A stretch of 64,000 nucleotides of DNA from Shewanella seohaensis (GTDB lineage: Bacteria > Pseudomonadota > Gammaproteobacteria > Enterobacterales > Shewanellaceae): positions 4,526,001 through 4,590,000 of the forward strand of contig NZ_CP104900.1 in assembly GCF_025449215.1 (NCBI RefSeq), in the 5' to 3' direction. The notes beneath the pieces were generated by a model. It did no database searches and was not told the DNA's origin. It was given only the letters and a program-made list of their open reading frames with translations. This document shows positions 19,100 through 31,324 of the stretch, piece by piece. The translations under genes were made by a program, and so were the position numbers. How positions within the stretch are numbered: position 1 is the stretch's first letter; every line of letters begins with the position of its first letter.

Positions 19100-19879
19100 T
19101 TAATCGAGTAAACGCAAGGTCTCACGGTAAGCGCGCTTTTGCTCATAACTGTGCAGGCGCTGCTGAAACTCGTCGGTCTTGGTGGCTTCGGCCGTCATCT
19201 TTAAGGCGGCTATCGCTTTTTGCTGGGTCGATACCGCGGCGCCAAAATCACCGACTTCGGCATAGGCGGCCGCCAAGTTATCGAGGTTGGTAGGGTCGTT
19301 CTCGTTCACTTTCAGCAGCTGCAAGGATAATTCGAGTGCTTTATTACCATCGCGATATTCGGCTTCGGGACAAGTCGCTAAAATCCACGCCACATTGCCA
19401 AGGGCAACATCATCCCCCACTCGGGTAAATTGCTCCACGGCTTTACCGCAGTTACGCTCAATGCCATCGCCACCCGAGGCATAAATAAAGCCTAAACGGA
19501 ACTGCGCCCAGCGATTACCACGCTCGCCCATATCCTTATACCAACGTTCGGCCACGGCTAAGTCACGCTTTACTAGCTGCCCCTCAAAGGAGAGATCCGC
19601 TAAGGTTTGCTGCGCCTTTTCGTGTTGCTGCTCGGCGGCAAGGGTCATCCAATGCAATCCGGTCGGCACTTCTTGCTGTACATAACGTCCAGAGAGAAAC
19701 ATCAGTCCCAGTAAAAATTGTGCGTCGGCATCGCCCTGCTCGGCCTGCACTTGAATGTGCACAAATTTACTTGCCGCAACTTCATTGGCTGGCTGTGGAA
19801 TAGAAAATGCGTGCGCGGCAGCACTCATCCCTAGGGATAAAGTGAATCCGGCGCCTAAAACCCATTGTCTGTATTTCAC
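19100..19879 (-). CDS. Sel1-repeat secreted protein
   Basis: A protein of 259 residues with a signal peptide (cleavage after AHA near residue 24). Sel1-like helical repeats follow: DAQFLLGLMFLSGRYV, KAQQTLADLSFEGQLV and WAQFRLGFIYASGGDG. A TPR-like C-terminal part includes NLDNLAAAYAEVGDF. Such proteins act as periplasmic scaffolds for other proteins; the partner is unknown. It diverges from crp with a 420-base gap between the two starts. Confidence 0.85.
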   Translation of the reverse strand: MKYRQWVLGAGFTLSLGMSAAAHAFSIPQPANEVAASKFVHIQVQAEQGDADAQFLLGLMFLSGRYVQQEVPTGLHWMTLAAEQQHEKAQQTLADLSFEGQLVKRDLAVAERWYKDMGERGNRWAQFRLGFIYASGGDGIERNCGKAVEQFTRVGDDVALGNVAWILATCPEAEYRDGNKALELSLQLLKVNENDPTNLDNLAAAYAEVGDFGAAVSTQQKAIAALKMTAEATKTDEFQQRLHSYEQKRAYRETLRLLD

Positions 19880-20301
19880 CTGGTAACCTCTTTACGAAAA
19901 ACAACCGCGCCCTCAAGTTAGCCTGAATTATTCCCATAAGTCGAGCCTAAATCGGCGTAATCGAACCTATATTAAATAGAAATAACCCTTAAGGGGCAGC
20001 AATTATCCCATTCCTTTGATTCATTAGTCGCAATTGAGGTTATTTTCTTCGCAAAAAACCTTAAAAGCCTTTATAAGATGTGATTAACTCTACAGAGTTA
20101 AGTGAATCCAGTGAGTTTGGCACCGATTTAGTTGACTAATATCACTAAAGTAGCAAAATAAGCTCTAATTTTAGGTGGTTAATTGCATTTATTCACTCAT
20201 TCTAAACTAAGAGGTGTATCAAGTTTTTATGAGTGTAATTGACGTAAAATGCTTATTTAGAATATTCTTACTTTCGTTTTAATCAGTCGAGGAACATCGA
20301 C
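19880..20301. promoter_or_regulatory. Long divergent promoter region of crp
   Basis: This 422-base gene-free region is AT-rich and holds the promoters of crp (right) and the Sel1 gene (left). A TGTGA half-site (near 20080) and a short imperfect repeat around CTCTACAGAG (20091-20100) are visible. No full CRP palindrome was found. The length suggests a long crp leader or several start points. A ribosome-binding site (GAGG) lies before the crp ATG. Confidence 0.4.
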
Positions 20302-20937
20302 ATGGCTCTGATTGGTAAGCCTAAACCGGATCCAACATTGGAATGGTTTTTATCACACTGTCACATTCATAAGTATCCCGCCAAAAGCACCTTGATCCAT
20401 GCAGGTGAAGACTCCGATACTCTGTATTACATAGTAAAAGGTTCTGTCGCCGTCTTGATTAAAGATGAAGAAGGCAAAGAGATGATCCTCTCTTACCTAA
20501 ACCAAGGTGACTTCATCGGTGAATTAGGATTGTTCGAAGAGCAAGCTGAGCGTACCGCTTGGGTTCGCGCGAAACAAGCCTGTGAAATTGCCGAGATCTC
20601 TTACAAGAAATTTAAGCAGCTGATCCAGGTAAACCCTGAGATCCTGATGAAGCTCTCTTCTCAGATGGCTTACCGTCTGCAAAGCACCAGCCAGAAAGTA
20701 GGTGATTTAGCATTCCTAGACGTTGCTGGTCGCATCGCGCAGACACTACTGCACCTAGCGAAGCAACCCGATGCCATGACTCACCCTGATGGTATGCAGA
20801 TCAAGATCACTCGCCAAGAAATTGGTCAGATCGTTGGCTGTTCACGCGAAACTGTGGGTCGTATCCTCAAGATGCTTGAAGAGCAGAACTTGATCCAAGC
20901 CCACGGCAAAACTATCGTGGTTTATGGCACCCGTTAA
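20302..20937 (+). CDS. crp: cAMP receptor protein, global regulator
   Basis: A protein of 211 residues that is close to E. coli CRP along its entire length (for example [14 protein letters not shown] and [19 protein letters not shown]). The cAMP pocket GELGLFEE...ERTAWVRA is intact, with Thr in place of the E. coli Ser83. The helix-turn-helix near residues 170-190 is identical in the key residues. In Shewanella CRP is a main regulator of anaerobic respiration, which is known from that genus and not shown here. It is monocistronic, with a strong terminator after it. Confidence 0.98.
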   Translation: MALIGKPKPDPTLEWFLSHCHIHKYPAKSTLIHAGEDSDTLYYIVKGSVAVLIKDEEGKEMILSYLNQGDFIGELGLFEEQAERTAWVRAKQACEIAEISYKKFKQLIQVNPEILMKLSSQMAYRLQSTSQKVGDLAFLDVAGRIAQTLLHLAKQPDAMTHPDGMQIKITRQEIGQIVGCSRETVGRILKMLEEQNLIQAHGKTIVVYGTR

Positions 20938-20975
20938 GATAGACTTCAGCTTGATTTAAGCCTGTTTCATTAAAG

Positions 20976-21005
20976 TGGCCTAGCATAAAATCTAGGCCAT
21001 TTTTT
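20976..21005 (+). terminator. Terminator after crp
   Basis: The hairpin TGGCCTAG-N8-CTAGGCCA is followed by TTTTTT. It sits 38 bases past the crp stop and ahead of the next operon. Confidence 0.9.
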
Positions 21006-21019
21006 ATTGGGGAGCATAA

Positions 21020-21367
21020 ATGAAACGGCTGTTTTTTATCTGTTTTTTCAGTCTGTTTACGCTGGTGCATCCAACAATAATTCACGCCGAACCGATTGAA
21101 TTAGAACATTATCAAGCCAAGGCTTTAGTCAATTCCGGGCAAATTTTATCACTCAATGGCACCCTTGCCGTGGTGAATCAATTTTGCCAAGGCGAACTAA
21201 TTGACGCCCATCTCTATCAAGAAGATCATAAATGGCGCTATGATTTACAAATCAAAGTGCAACGCGGCCAAATAGTGAATCTGAGTATTGATGCCACCAA
21301 TGGTCAACTCGAACACTCCACCGCACTACCGAGCGAATGTCGAAAACATGAAACTGCTACTCGTTGA
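21020..21367 (+). CDS. Small secreted PepSY-type protein
   Basis: A protein of 115 residues with a clear signal peptide (KRLFFICFFSLFTLVHPT, cleavage near residue 24). The rest has the ALVNSGQILSL and WRYDLQIKVQRGQIVNLSIDATNGQL pattern of PepSY domains. A ribosome-binding site GGGGAG precedes the ATG. Its last 20 bases overlap the response-regulator gene, so the two are probably translationally coupled. Such proteins often accompany a two-component pair and may tune the sensor in the periplasm. That role is inferred. Confidence 0.82.
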   Translation: MKRLFFICFFSLFTLVHPTIIHAEPIELEHYQAKALVNSGQILSLNGTLAVVNQFCQGELIDAHLYQEDHKWRYDLQIKVQRGQIVNLSIDATNGQLEHSTALPSECRKHETATR

Positions 21368-22022
21368 AGATAATCCGATGTTGGTCTCCGAACTGGAGAA
21401 GCAACTCAAACAGGCTGGCTACGTTACCGATATTACTGACAAAGCAGTTGAAGCCGATTACCTCGTTAAAGAAACCCAATACGACTGCGTGATCTTAGAT
21501 ATTGGCCTCCCCGACGGCAATGGACTGGAATTGCTCGAAGGCTGGCGTAATCAAGGCATTAGCACACCGGTTATCATGCTAACGGCCCGCAGCCAATGGC
21601 ATGAAAAGGTCGAAGGCTTTAATGCTGGCGCCGATGATTATTTAGGTAAACCCTTCCATGCACAGGAATTACTGGCGCGTATCCAAGCACTTATCCACCG
21701 CGCGCACGGCCGATTAAATAATCCCAGCAAACAGTTGAGCTATGGTGGCGTCACCTTAGATGAAGCCGAGCAGACGGTGAGCGTTGGCGAACATTTATAT
21801 GAGTTGACCGCCATGGAGTTCAGGCTGTTAAAAATCTTCCTCATGTCGCCTAAGAAGCTGTTATCTAAGGCACAACTGACGGACAAGCTCTATCAGTTTG
21901 ACGATGAGAAAGAGAGTAACGTGGTTGAAGTTTACGTGACTCATCTGCGTAAAAAACTCGGCAAAACCGCGATTGAAACCCGCCGCGGCCAAGGTTATAT
22001 CTTCCACGGCCTGACTGCATGA
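21348..22022 (+). CDS. OmpR/PhoP-family response regulator
   Basis: A protein of 224 residues from ATG 21348, chosen because MKLLLVEDN is the standard receiver start; a longer reading from 21288 would overlap the PepSY gene far more. The receiver domain has acidic residues in VEDN, phosphoacceptor Asp in VILDIGLPDG, Thr in MLTAR and Lys in LGKPF. The winged-helix DNA-binding domain covers about residues 125-220 (ELTAMEFRLL and ESNVVEVYVTHLRKKLG). It is of PhoP/PmrA/QseB type. The stop overlaps the kinase start (ATGA), so both are made together. Confidence 0.95.
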   Translation: MKLLLVEDNPMLVSELEKQLKQAGYVTDITDKAVEADYLVKETQYDCVILDIGLPDGNGLELLEGWRNQGISTPVIMLTARSQWHEKVEGFNAGADDYLGKPFHAQELLARIQALIHRAHGRLNNPSKQLSYGGVTLDEAEQTVSVGEHLYELTAMEFRLLKIFLMSPKKLLSKAQLTDKLYQFDDEKESNVVEVYVTHLRKKLGKTAIETRRGQGYIFHGLTA

Positions 22023-23347
22023 TCTCCATTCGCACTAAGCTCAGTTTATGGTTAACGAGCTTATTAGTGTTAGGCACAGTGATTGGACTCATATTGTTTG
22101 AGTCCATGCTGCGCCAAGCGTTTCACGACTCCATTATCAACCGCTTAGAAGAAGATCTTGAGCACATCATGTTGGCGACCCATATCAATAATGGGGAGAT
22201 CAATATCGATCAGAGCCAACTGTCGAGCTTCTACCGCCCCGCCTATTCGGGGCGTTATTTCCAGCTCAACCTGCCCAATGAAGTGATCCGTTCCCGCTCC
22301 CTGTGGGACATGCAGCTCGATATCGAACCTTTAGCGCCAAACCAGACCCGTGTTTGGCAGGCAAAAGGGCCGAAAAACAATGATATGCAGCTATTATCCC
22401 TAGGGCTAAACTCCAGCAGCGCCAATGTCACCGCCACCCTAACGGTAGCGCAGGATTTGAGTATCGGCCGGCGCGTGTTTAGTGAGGTCTATGGCACTAA
22501 GCTTGGGATTAACCTCGCCATGTTAGTAGCCATGATCGCGGGGATCTTCTTGCTCCTGCGTCAATCCTTTAAACCGGTAAAACAGATCCAGCACGCGCTC
22601 TCCCGCCTGCAGGAAGGCGAGATTAACGCCTTAGAGCTGAATAACATTCCGCCCGAAGTGCAACCGCTGGCGAAGACCTACAACGAATTATTGGAATACA
22701 CCGCCAAGCAAATTGAGCGTAGTCGCAATAACTTAGGCAACTTAAGCCATGGGCTAAAAACCCCACTGGCGGTGATGCAACAACAGGTTGAAGCCTTGGG
22801 GCTTAAAGATCCCGATACCGCCATGGCGCTGCAACAGCAACTCGACGCTATCCATAAAATGGTCGAGCGTAAACTTGCGGCGGCGCGGATCACCGGCGAT
22901 ATGTTACCTGCCGCCCAGCTAGTCGTGCCGAGGGATCTCCACAGCCTTGCCAATACCCTCAACAAAGTGCATAGAAGCAAAAGCATCAATTGCGACTTTG
23001 AACTCGACCCCAGTATCCAGCGCCTGCCCATCCATAGGGAAGATGGTATGGAGCTCTTAGGGAATCTGCTAGATAACGCCTTTAAATGGGCGGGCAGCCA
23101 AGTCGCGGTCAAACTGTGGAAAACGCAAAACAAACTCTGCCTTAGCATAGATGATGATGGCCCAGGCGTTGCAGACGACGAACTCGATAAACTCACCCAA
23201 AGGGGCACACGCCTCGATGAATCCGTTATGGGCCATGGCCTAGGGTTATCGATAGTGAAAGAGATTGCCGAGCAATATGGCATTGAGCTTAAGTTTAAGC
23301 ACAGCAGCCACTTATCTGGCCTCAGTATTGAACTAGTCTTTGGCTAA
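22019..23347 (+). CDS. Sensor histidine kinase partner
   Basis: A membrane kinase of 442 residues. Helices lie near residues 10-30 and 160-180 with a periplasmic sensing domain of about 130 residues between them. A HAMP-like linker follows. The phosphoacceptor His is in NLSHGLKTPLAVM, and the ATPase domain has NLLDNAFKWA (N box), DDDGPG (G1) and GHGLGLSIV (G2). The stimulus is unknown. PhoQ/PmrB-like sensors of cations are the nearest class by layout. It is the last gene of the three-gene operon. Confidence 0.94.
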   Translation: MISIRTKLSLWLTSLLVLGTVIGLILFESMLRQAFHDSIINRLEEDLEHIMLATHINNGEINIDQSQLSSFYRPAYSGRYFQLNLPNEVIRSRSLWDMQLDIEPLAPNQTRVWQAKGPKNNDMQLLSLGLNSSSANVTATLTVAQDLSIGRRVFSEVYGTKLGINLAMLVAMIAGIFLLLRQSFKPVKQIQHALSRLQEGEINALELNNIPPEVQPLAKTYNELLEYTAKQIERSRNNLGNLSHGLKTPLAVMQQQVEALGLKDPDTAMALQQQLDAIHKMVERKLAAARITGDMLPAAQLVVPRDLHSLANTLNKVHRSKSINCDFELDPSIQRLPIHREDGMELLGNLLDNAFKWAGSQVAVKLWKTQNKLCLSIDDDGPGVADDELDKLTQRGTRLDESVMGHGLGLSIVKEIAEQYGIELKFKHSSHLSGLSIELVFG

Positions 23348-23419
23348 TGAGTGCTTAGCTAACGAGTGCTTAGCGAGCCAACTATTTGCTCTGAGTGTTG
23401 CTCTAGAGCCGCCAGTAAA

Positions 23420-24030
23420 GAATCCGCCTTCTTAGAAGGCGGCTTTGATTTGCCCCTGGAAGGGGCTATTTCCTTACACCTACTTCATCTGTAGCGACAA
23501 TTGAGCATCATGCTCTAGATCTTGCTTATCTTGATGGCGAACATAGCGTCTTATGATTTCCTCATTTACGCCTACCGTATCAACAAAATAACCCCTCGCC
23601 CAAAAGCTATTTCCCCATAACTTCTTGCGAACATGAGGGAATTTGTTAAAAAGCCTTATTGCGCTCCTACCCTTCAATATCCCCATTAATGTGGATACTG
23701 ACAACTTTGGCGGAATTATCACGACTAGATGCACATGATCTATCTGGACGTTTAATTCTAAGACCTCACAACTTTTCATATTGCATAGAATATAAATCGA
23801 CCTGTAGAGCTCTTTACCAAGGTTACCTTTTAGAATTTTGAATCTGTACTTAGGCGTCCAAACGATATGATATTTACAACGCCAGTAAACATGTGATGAA
23901 CTTCTGTAATCGCCCATGTTTCTCGTTTCCTCTTACTTGTGGTGAATAAGAAGGTCTCTTTTAACATGGGCGTTATTCAGGCTATAGCCTTAAGGGACAA
24001 TCACCACCGCCAGAGGCGGTGGTTTTGGGA
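23420..24030 (-). mobile_element. IS200/IS605-family element (tnpA only)
   Basis: Subterminal hairpins lie at both ends: CCGCCTTCTTAGAAGGCGG (23424-23442) and GCCCCTGGAAGGGGC (23452-23466) on the left, CCACCGCCAGAGGCGGTGG (24004-24022) on the right. They frame a single Y1 transposase gene. No terminal inverted repeat or target duplication is expected for this family. The exact borders are estimated. Confidence 0.75.
23480..23917 (-). CDS. tnpA: IS200-type Y1 transposase TnpA
   Basis: A complete HUH single-strand transposase of 145 residues. The His pair is in QIDHVHLVV and the catalytic Tyr in IRRYVRHQ, with the N-terminal YHIVWTPKYRF block typical of IS200. Length is normal. It works on single-stranded ends that fold into the flanking hairpins. 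No accessory tnpB is present. It sits between the sensor-kinase operon and the DUF1338 gene, downstream of both, so it probably does little harm. Confidence 0.93.
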   Translation of the reverse strand: MGDYRSSSHVYWRCKYHIVWTPKYRFKILKGNLGKELYRSIYILCNMKSCEVLELNVQIDHVHLVVIIPPKLSVSTLMGILKGRSAIRLFNKFPHVRKKLWGNSFWARGYFVDTVGVNEEIIRRYVRHQDKQDLEHDAQLSLQMK

Positions 24031-24901
24031 TGACAATAAAAAACGCCATCGAACGATGGCGTTTTTGTTTAAGATAAGTCAGCAACCGCCTTAATTCATT
24101 AGGCTTTTTCGCGTTGGTGCTCTCAAAAATCTTATCGGCTGATGCGGCCACGAATCCAGTGTACAGCTCGCCATTCGCCTTGGGGTAACGCAGGGCAAAT
24201 TCATAGAAGCAGCTTGGGATCTCAACTGTTGCATCGCTAAATTCTACGGCGATTTTATCGGCCATGGTCGATGACTGTTCCAGTAACACCTCTGGCGAAC
24301 CTTTGATTTCGCCACCTGAACTATTGAGCACAAAGCCCGCTTGCTTTAGCGCCTCATTCACAGACTCTAATGTATCGAAGCCCTCGAGGTGATTGATAGA
24401 GACTGTAAAATGGTTGGCGCGGTAACCAAAGGCCGCCACCCAAGCCGCATATTCACTCTCTTCGAGCAGCGTCTCATAGGTCTTAGCATCCAGTGACCAA
24501 TGGCGACCCGAATAGATAAAGTTATCCGCTTTAGTTGCTTGCTCATCCACTTGGGCAATTAAGCCTTGGATAGTGCTTTGCAGTGATGGACTAAATTCTT
24601 CCACCAATAACTCAGAAATAAACACCTTAGGTTGAGTCGCATCTGGGTGCTCAAAATGCTTAGCCACCAGCTTTTTCTGTTCAAACTTATAATCACCACA
24701 AGCCACATAACCTAAAGAGGTAAAGTGCTCGGCCAATACGGCTAAATTCACCTTAGCGATGTTAAAAGTACGCAGGGCGATATGGTCGTTGATAATCGGC
24801 TTACCGTGACCGAGTAGCTCGTGCACCTTGGCCGCAGATGGGGTCATTTTAATATAGTCTTGCCAAAGGGCGGCAAATAACGCATTGATATCTGTGTGCA
24901 T
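23990..24901 (-). CDS. DUF1338 protein (VOC-type metalloenzyme), C-terminal extension by probable frameshift
   Basis: The body belongs to DUF1338, which includes 2-oxoadipate dioxygenase/decarboxylase-like enzymes. Likely metal ligands are His in NDHIALRTF, His in NHFTVSINHL and Glu in CFYEFALRY. The reading as given has 303 residues, but its last 35 run through the terminator hairpin (24044-24061) and into the IS200 end. Adding one G at 24103-24104 would end the protein at KKA with a stop at 24099. The extension is therefore probably not native. The reaction in this organism is unknown. Confidence 0.8.
   Translation of the reverse strand: MHTDINALFAALWQDYIKMTPSAAKVHELLGHGKPIINDHIALRTFNIAKVNLAVLAEHFTSLGYVACGDYKFEQKKLVAKHFEHPDATQPKVFISELLVEEFSPSLQSTIQGLIAQVDEQATKADNFIYSGRHWSLDAKTYETLLEESEYAAWVAAFGYRANHFTVSINHLEGFDTLESVNEALKQAGFVLNSSGGEIKGSPEVLLEQSSTMADKIAVEFSDATVEIPSCFYEFALRYPKANGELYTGFVAASADKIFESTNAKKPNELRRLLTYLKQKRHRSMAFFIVIPKPPPLAVVIVP
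24044..24061 (-). terminator. Terminator after DUF1338 gene
   Basis: A hairpin CGCCATCG-AA-CGATGGCG flanked by A5 and T5 runs. It lies where a DUF1338 transcript should end and is translated only because of the probable frameshift. Confidence 0.85.
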
Positions 24902-25035
24902 AAAAACTCCTTTTATTGTGCTGCGACTATAGTGCGTATTGTTTTGCCGCTCGCACTCAATGTAACGACCCTAGCCACTTGCTGCACAACGGCGCTCAGT
25001 AGCAGCCCAAGTAACGTTACTGCTTGTGATGAAAA

Positions 25036-25057
25036 AGGAAGAACCTAGGTTCTTCCT
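25036..25057 (-). terminator. Terminator after astD
   Basis: A perfect 22-base palindrome centred on CCTAGG, followed on the minus strand by TTTTT. It is 9 bases past the astD stop. Confidence 0.8.
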
Positions 25058-25065
25058 CAATGATG

Positions 25066-26532
<1,467 letters not shown>

Positions 26533-26538
26533 CTATTC

Positions 26539-27558
26539 CTACATTGCCAAAATACGGATTTGATCGCCTTTTGCGAGTAACAAACCCTCGGCGAGTTCTG
26601 GACTAATTACCACCTGCTCAGTTTTGTCATCGACAGCAAGACAAGCGGAGGTCGCACGGTAATTGGCTAATTGAGTGTTAGAGACAATAAATTGCTTATC
26701 GGATTCAGGCATTTCACCAATATCTACGGTCAGCAGACGGCTCTCTCGCACGGCGCGGATATCCGTGAGACGGCACTCCACCGTTGGACCGCCATCGAAA
26801 ATATCCACATAACCACGGCATCTAAAGCCTTCCGCCTGCAACAAACTTAGGGCCGGACGCGTATTGGTGTGTACTTCGCCAATCACTTTTTGCGCTTCTT
26901 CGGGCAGCAGGCAAACATACACAGGGTTGCGGGGCATCATCTCCGCCATAAAGGCTTTTTTGCCTAGACCCGACAAGTAATCTGCCTGAATAAAATCAAT
27001 GCCTAAGAAGTTTTTCTGCAACCAGCAGTAGAAGGGAGAATTGCCATCGGAATCACTCACGCCACGCATTTCGGCAATCACTGTCTCACCAAAGCGTTTA
27101 GCGTGTTGTGCCAAAAACAGAAAACGACTGCGGGACAACATCCGGCCATTGTTCCCTTTGCGATAACCCTCACGCAAAAACAGGGTACAAAGTTCGGCGG
27201 CGCCAGTGTAATCGTGGCACAGGGTTAAGGTTTCCACCTCGTTGCGAACTTCGATTTGCTCAGAATGATAGACCTCTGTCCCGAGGCGATAGTGGTAGAA
27301 GGCATCTTCCATACCCACGGCGGCTTCAATGGCACAGGTACCGACCACTTCACGGGTCGCGGTATTCTCGAGCACCATCAAATAGCCTTCATCGAAGGGC
27401 TTATCAATCACCTTAACGAATGAGGCTTCTGCGCGGGCAATTTTATGCCTAAGCAAATCGGCATTGACTGGCAATGAGGTAAAGCCATGGCCAGATTCTT
27501 CGGCGATTTGATATAGAGATTCAAAATCGCCTGCCTGAATAGGACGTATGATTAACAT
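26539..27558 (-). CDS. astA: Arginine N-succinyltransferase
   Basis: A protein of 339 residues, normal for AstA. It starts LIIRPIQAGDFESLYQIAEESGHGFTSLP, a family signature, and has FLREGYRKGNNGRMLSRSRFLFLA and DIFDGGPTVECR later. It adds succinyl-CoA to arginine as the first step of the pathway. A GNAT-like fold is expected. It begins the astA-astD operon and is separated from the aminotransferase gene by a terminator. Confidence 0.95.
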   Translation of the reverse strand: MLIIRPIQAGDFESLYQIAEESGHGFTSLPVNADLLRHKIARAEASFVKVIDKPFDEGYLMVLENTATREVVGTCAIEAAVGMEDAFYHYRLGTEVYHSEQIEVRNEVETLTLCHDYTGAAELCTLFLREGYRKGNNGRMLSRSRFLFLAQHAKRFGETVIAEMRGVSDSDGNSPFYCWLQKNFLGIDFIQADYLSGLGKKAFMAEMMPRNPVYVCLLPEEAQKVIGEVHTNTRPALSLLQAEGFRCRGYVDIFDGGPTVECRLTDIRAVRESRLLTVDIGEMPESDKQFIVSNTQLANYRATSACLAVDDKTEQVVISPELAEGLLLAKGDQIRILAM

Positions 27559-27645
27559 CTTAGTGTCTCCTCACTTAAGCTTGCTGTGCAACAAGGCGCC
27601 TATCTTGAAAAAGACAGGATGGATGCACGCAAGTATTCCCTGACA

Positions 27646-27680
27646 AAAAAGGAGTGCGAATAAGATTCAGCACTCCTTTG
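27646..27680 (-). terminator. Terminator after argD/astC
   Basis: Arms AAAGGAGTGC/GCACTCCTTT surround a 12-base loop, followed on the minus strand by a T run. It separates the aminotransferase from astA. Confidence 0.8.
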
Positions 27681-27685
27681 GTCGC

Positions 27686-29211
<1,526 letters not shown>

Positions 29212-30123
29212 TTAACGAATCAGCTGTGAAAGCACAAAATCTGCAATTTGCTCCCTCGCCTCAATCGCTTCTGGCAACAGATGGAACAGGGGAAAAACAT
29301 GGGGCATGTTGTGATAAAAACGCGATTCTACCGTGCCACCACAGGCCTTAATTTGCATAACCAGTCGTTCTGAGTCCTGTAAAAGCAACTCGCGCGTACC
29401 GGCAATCACTAAGAGTGGTGGCAAGTCAGCCAAGTTCCCCTGCAAAGGCGAAACCCGTTCAGACATAGGATCCGCCCCAGCAAGATAAGCACCGCGCAGC
29501 CGCAAAAGCGACTCAATGGTAAAGAACGGATCATCCGCCCCTAAAATCAGCTCGGTATCGCCGGTAATGGCTAAATCGAGCGCGGGTGACAACAATACAC
29601 AGGCTTTAGGCATGGGCAGATGGCGCTTTTTCAGTTCGAGCAACAGACTCAAGGCTAAATTACCGCCGGCAGAATCGCCCATCAACACCAGATTATCGCT
29701 GCCTTTCAACTCAATTAAGTGCAGGTAAGCCTCGAGCACATCGTCACAGGGCGCGGGATACGGATGCTCCGGCGCTAAACGATAATCTGGGATAAACGTA
29801 TCGAGGCGACAACGCTCACTGATATCGGCCACCAGTCTCGCGTGGGCATGGGGAGTTTTAAAACAAAATCCGCCGCCACGAATGTAAAACAGATTGCCCA
29901 AACGCGGCGTGTCATTCAGCAGCACATAATGCAACAGCGTGGAATGTTGTAAGGGAATCGAGGCCGTAACGAGTTTTTCAGGCCACGGCAACCAGCGCTT
30001 ATCCAGTTCTAATAAGCGTTGTCGCACTTGATTTAGGGGGAGTTTAGCCTTACCGCGGCTAATGGATGGCCGTGCCACATAGGATAAAATAGTATTTAAT
30101 ACAGATGCTTGCCAGCTTGGCAT
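29212..30123 (-). CDS. HSL-family alpha/beta hydrolase (esterase)
   Basis: A protein of 303 residues. The oxyanion motif is YIRGGGFC (RGGG in place of the usual HGGG) near residue 82. The nucleophile is in GDSAGGN, with the acid after LVIAGTRELLLQDS and the base His in NMPHVFPLF. It should hydrolyse short esters in the cytoplasm. The natural substrate is unknown. It follows the HDOD gene on the same strand with a short gap. Confidence 0.88.
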   Translation of the reverse strand: MPSWQASVLNTILSYVARPSISRGKAKLPLNQVRQRLLELDKRWLPWPEKLVTASIPLQHSTLLHYVLLNDTPRLGNLFYIRGGGFCFKTPHAHARLVADISERCRLDTFIPDYRLAPEHPYPAPCDDVLEAYLHLIELKGSDNLVLMGDSAGGNLALSLLLELKKRHLPMPKACVLLSPALDLAITGDTELILGADDPFFTIESLLRLRGAYLAGADPMSERVSPLQGNLADLPPLLVIAGTRELLLQDSERLVMQIKACGGTVESRFYHNMPHVFPLFHLLPEAIEAREQIADFVLSQLIR

Positions 30124-30178
30124 TTCCCGTCCTCCACATCAGTGCCGCAATAGGACACCGATGGGGACGGCGTGCAGA

Positions 30179-31324
30179 TCACAGCAGATCCAACTTCCGA
30201 TAATTCTGTGCTTTTAGGCGCAGCACTTCCTGTTCGCTCAACTCGTAATAATCGAACATTAAGCGTTTTTCCTGCGGCTCGATTTGGCGCATCTCCTCGA
30301 GCAACAGCACCTTAGCATAACAATTCGCCCGTGCCACTATAGCGGCAGGCATCGAGAGTTCGCGGTAAGTTAAGGTTTGGTCTAGTTCCTTTAACAACAG
30401 GGTTAAGGGGCTATGCTCAAATTTCAGTAACTCTAACAACTGCCAATTGAGTTTGTGCCCGTGAGCCAGCACTTGCTCAAATACCGCATTGGCCGGAAAC
30501 TCAGTGGCAATCACCGCATCGTACACTTCTTTATCGCGACTCGAGCTGGCCTCACGGATCCAATTGCCCCAAGTTTTATCAAATAAACGCGCACTCAAGC
30601 TAAGCACAACCGACGTGCCTAACTGATTCATTAATGCACCACTATAAACTAAGGCTGAGTCAGTATTATGAAGCTGCGCTAACGCATTCGCTGCTATTCC
30701 GCTGACGATGCTATAGCGCCACAGCTTGCGGGTGGTCCAGAGTAACTTAGCGTTGCCACTGGGCAGCCAATTACGTAGGCAAAAATAAGGAATAATGGTG
30801 CGCAGGTTTTCGATGCCAATGTAATTCATCACTAATTTGATATCAGTGACGCGCACATCTGAACTTTGCGGACGCCGTGCCCGAAATGCCGGGCTATTGA
30901 CCATATTGGTTAAATCGCGGCATAACCAGCTCAAATTACTGATTAAAGGTCTTAACCGCGTCGCATCTAGGTTTTTGGCCAGCAAAAGCTCGAGCAACAG
31001 GATCTGTGACTCGTTAATCTCCGACTTAGCCAGCACTAACTCTGGGGATGCCAGTTGATGCTCAATGGCATTATTGACTGTTTCGGTGAGTTGATTTGAG
31101 ATGGCCTCAAAGACTTCACGGGCCTGAATTTGTTTGAGTAGCCGCGACAGAATCGCCTCTCGCTCGACATCGAGCTTATTGGCATCGGCTTCAAGCTCTC
31201 GGTCTAAATCATCCAATAAGGTAGGGCCGGCCTTTTGCTTACCGAGAATAAGTTGCTGATAGAGCCTATGCTCTATCTCTATAATTTTGCCGGGTCTAAC
31301 GCCGCCCGCTACCGATATCGCCAC
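30179..31324 (-). CDS. HDOD-domain protein
   Basis: A protein of 381 residues. An N-terminal helical part (1-110) with acidic coils is followed by an HDOD domain (about 120-330), seen in LSWLCRDLTNMVNSPAFRARRP, YIGIENLRTIIPYFCLR and SALVYSGALMNQLG. The metal-binding HD pair of true phosphohydrolases is not evident, as usual for HDOD. Members act as signalling adaptors near cyclic-di-GMP and two-component systems. The partner is unknown. The last six start-proximal codons are normal and a short leader precedes it. Confidence 0.85.
   Translation of the reverse strand: MAISVAGGVRPGKIIEIEHRLYQQLILGKQKAGPTLLDDLDRELEADANKLDVEREAILSRLLKQIQAREVFEAISNQLTETVNNAIEHQLASPELVLAKSEINESQILLLELLLAKNLDATRLRPLISNLSWLCRDLTNMVNSPAFRARRPQSSDVRVTDIKLVMNYIGIENLRTIIPYFCLRNWLPSGNAKLLWTTRKLWRYSIVSGIAANALAQLHNTDSALVYSGALMNQLGTSVVLSLSARLFDKTWGNWIREASSSRDKEVYDAVIATEFPANAVFEQVLAHGHKLNWQLLELLKFEHSPLTLLLKELDQTLTYRELSMPAAIVARANCYAKVLLLEEMRQIEPQEKRLMFDYYELSEQEVLRLKAQNYRKLDLL

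Noticed and set aside
22678..23283. A 201-codon minus-strand frame inside the sensor-kinase gene
   Set aside because: It is antisense to conserved kinase motifs and rich in Ser and Leu, as reverse readings of coding DNA are.
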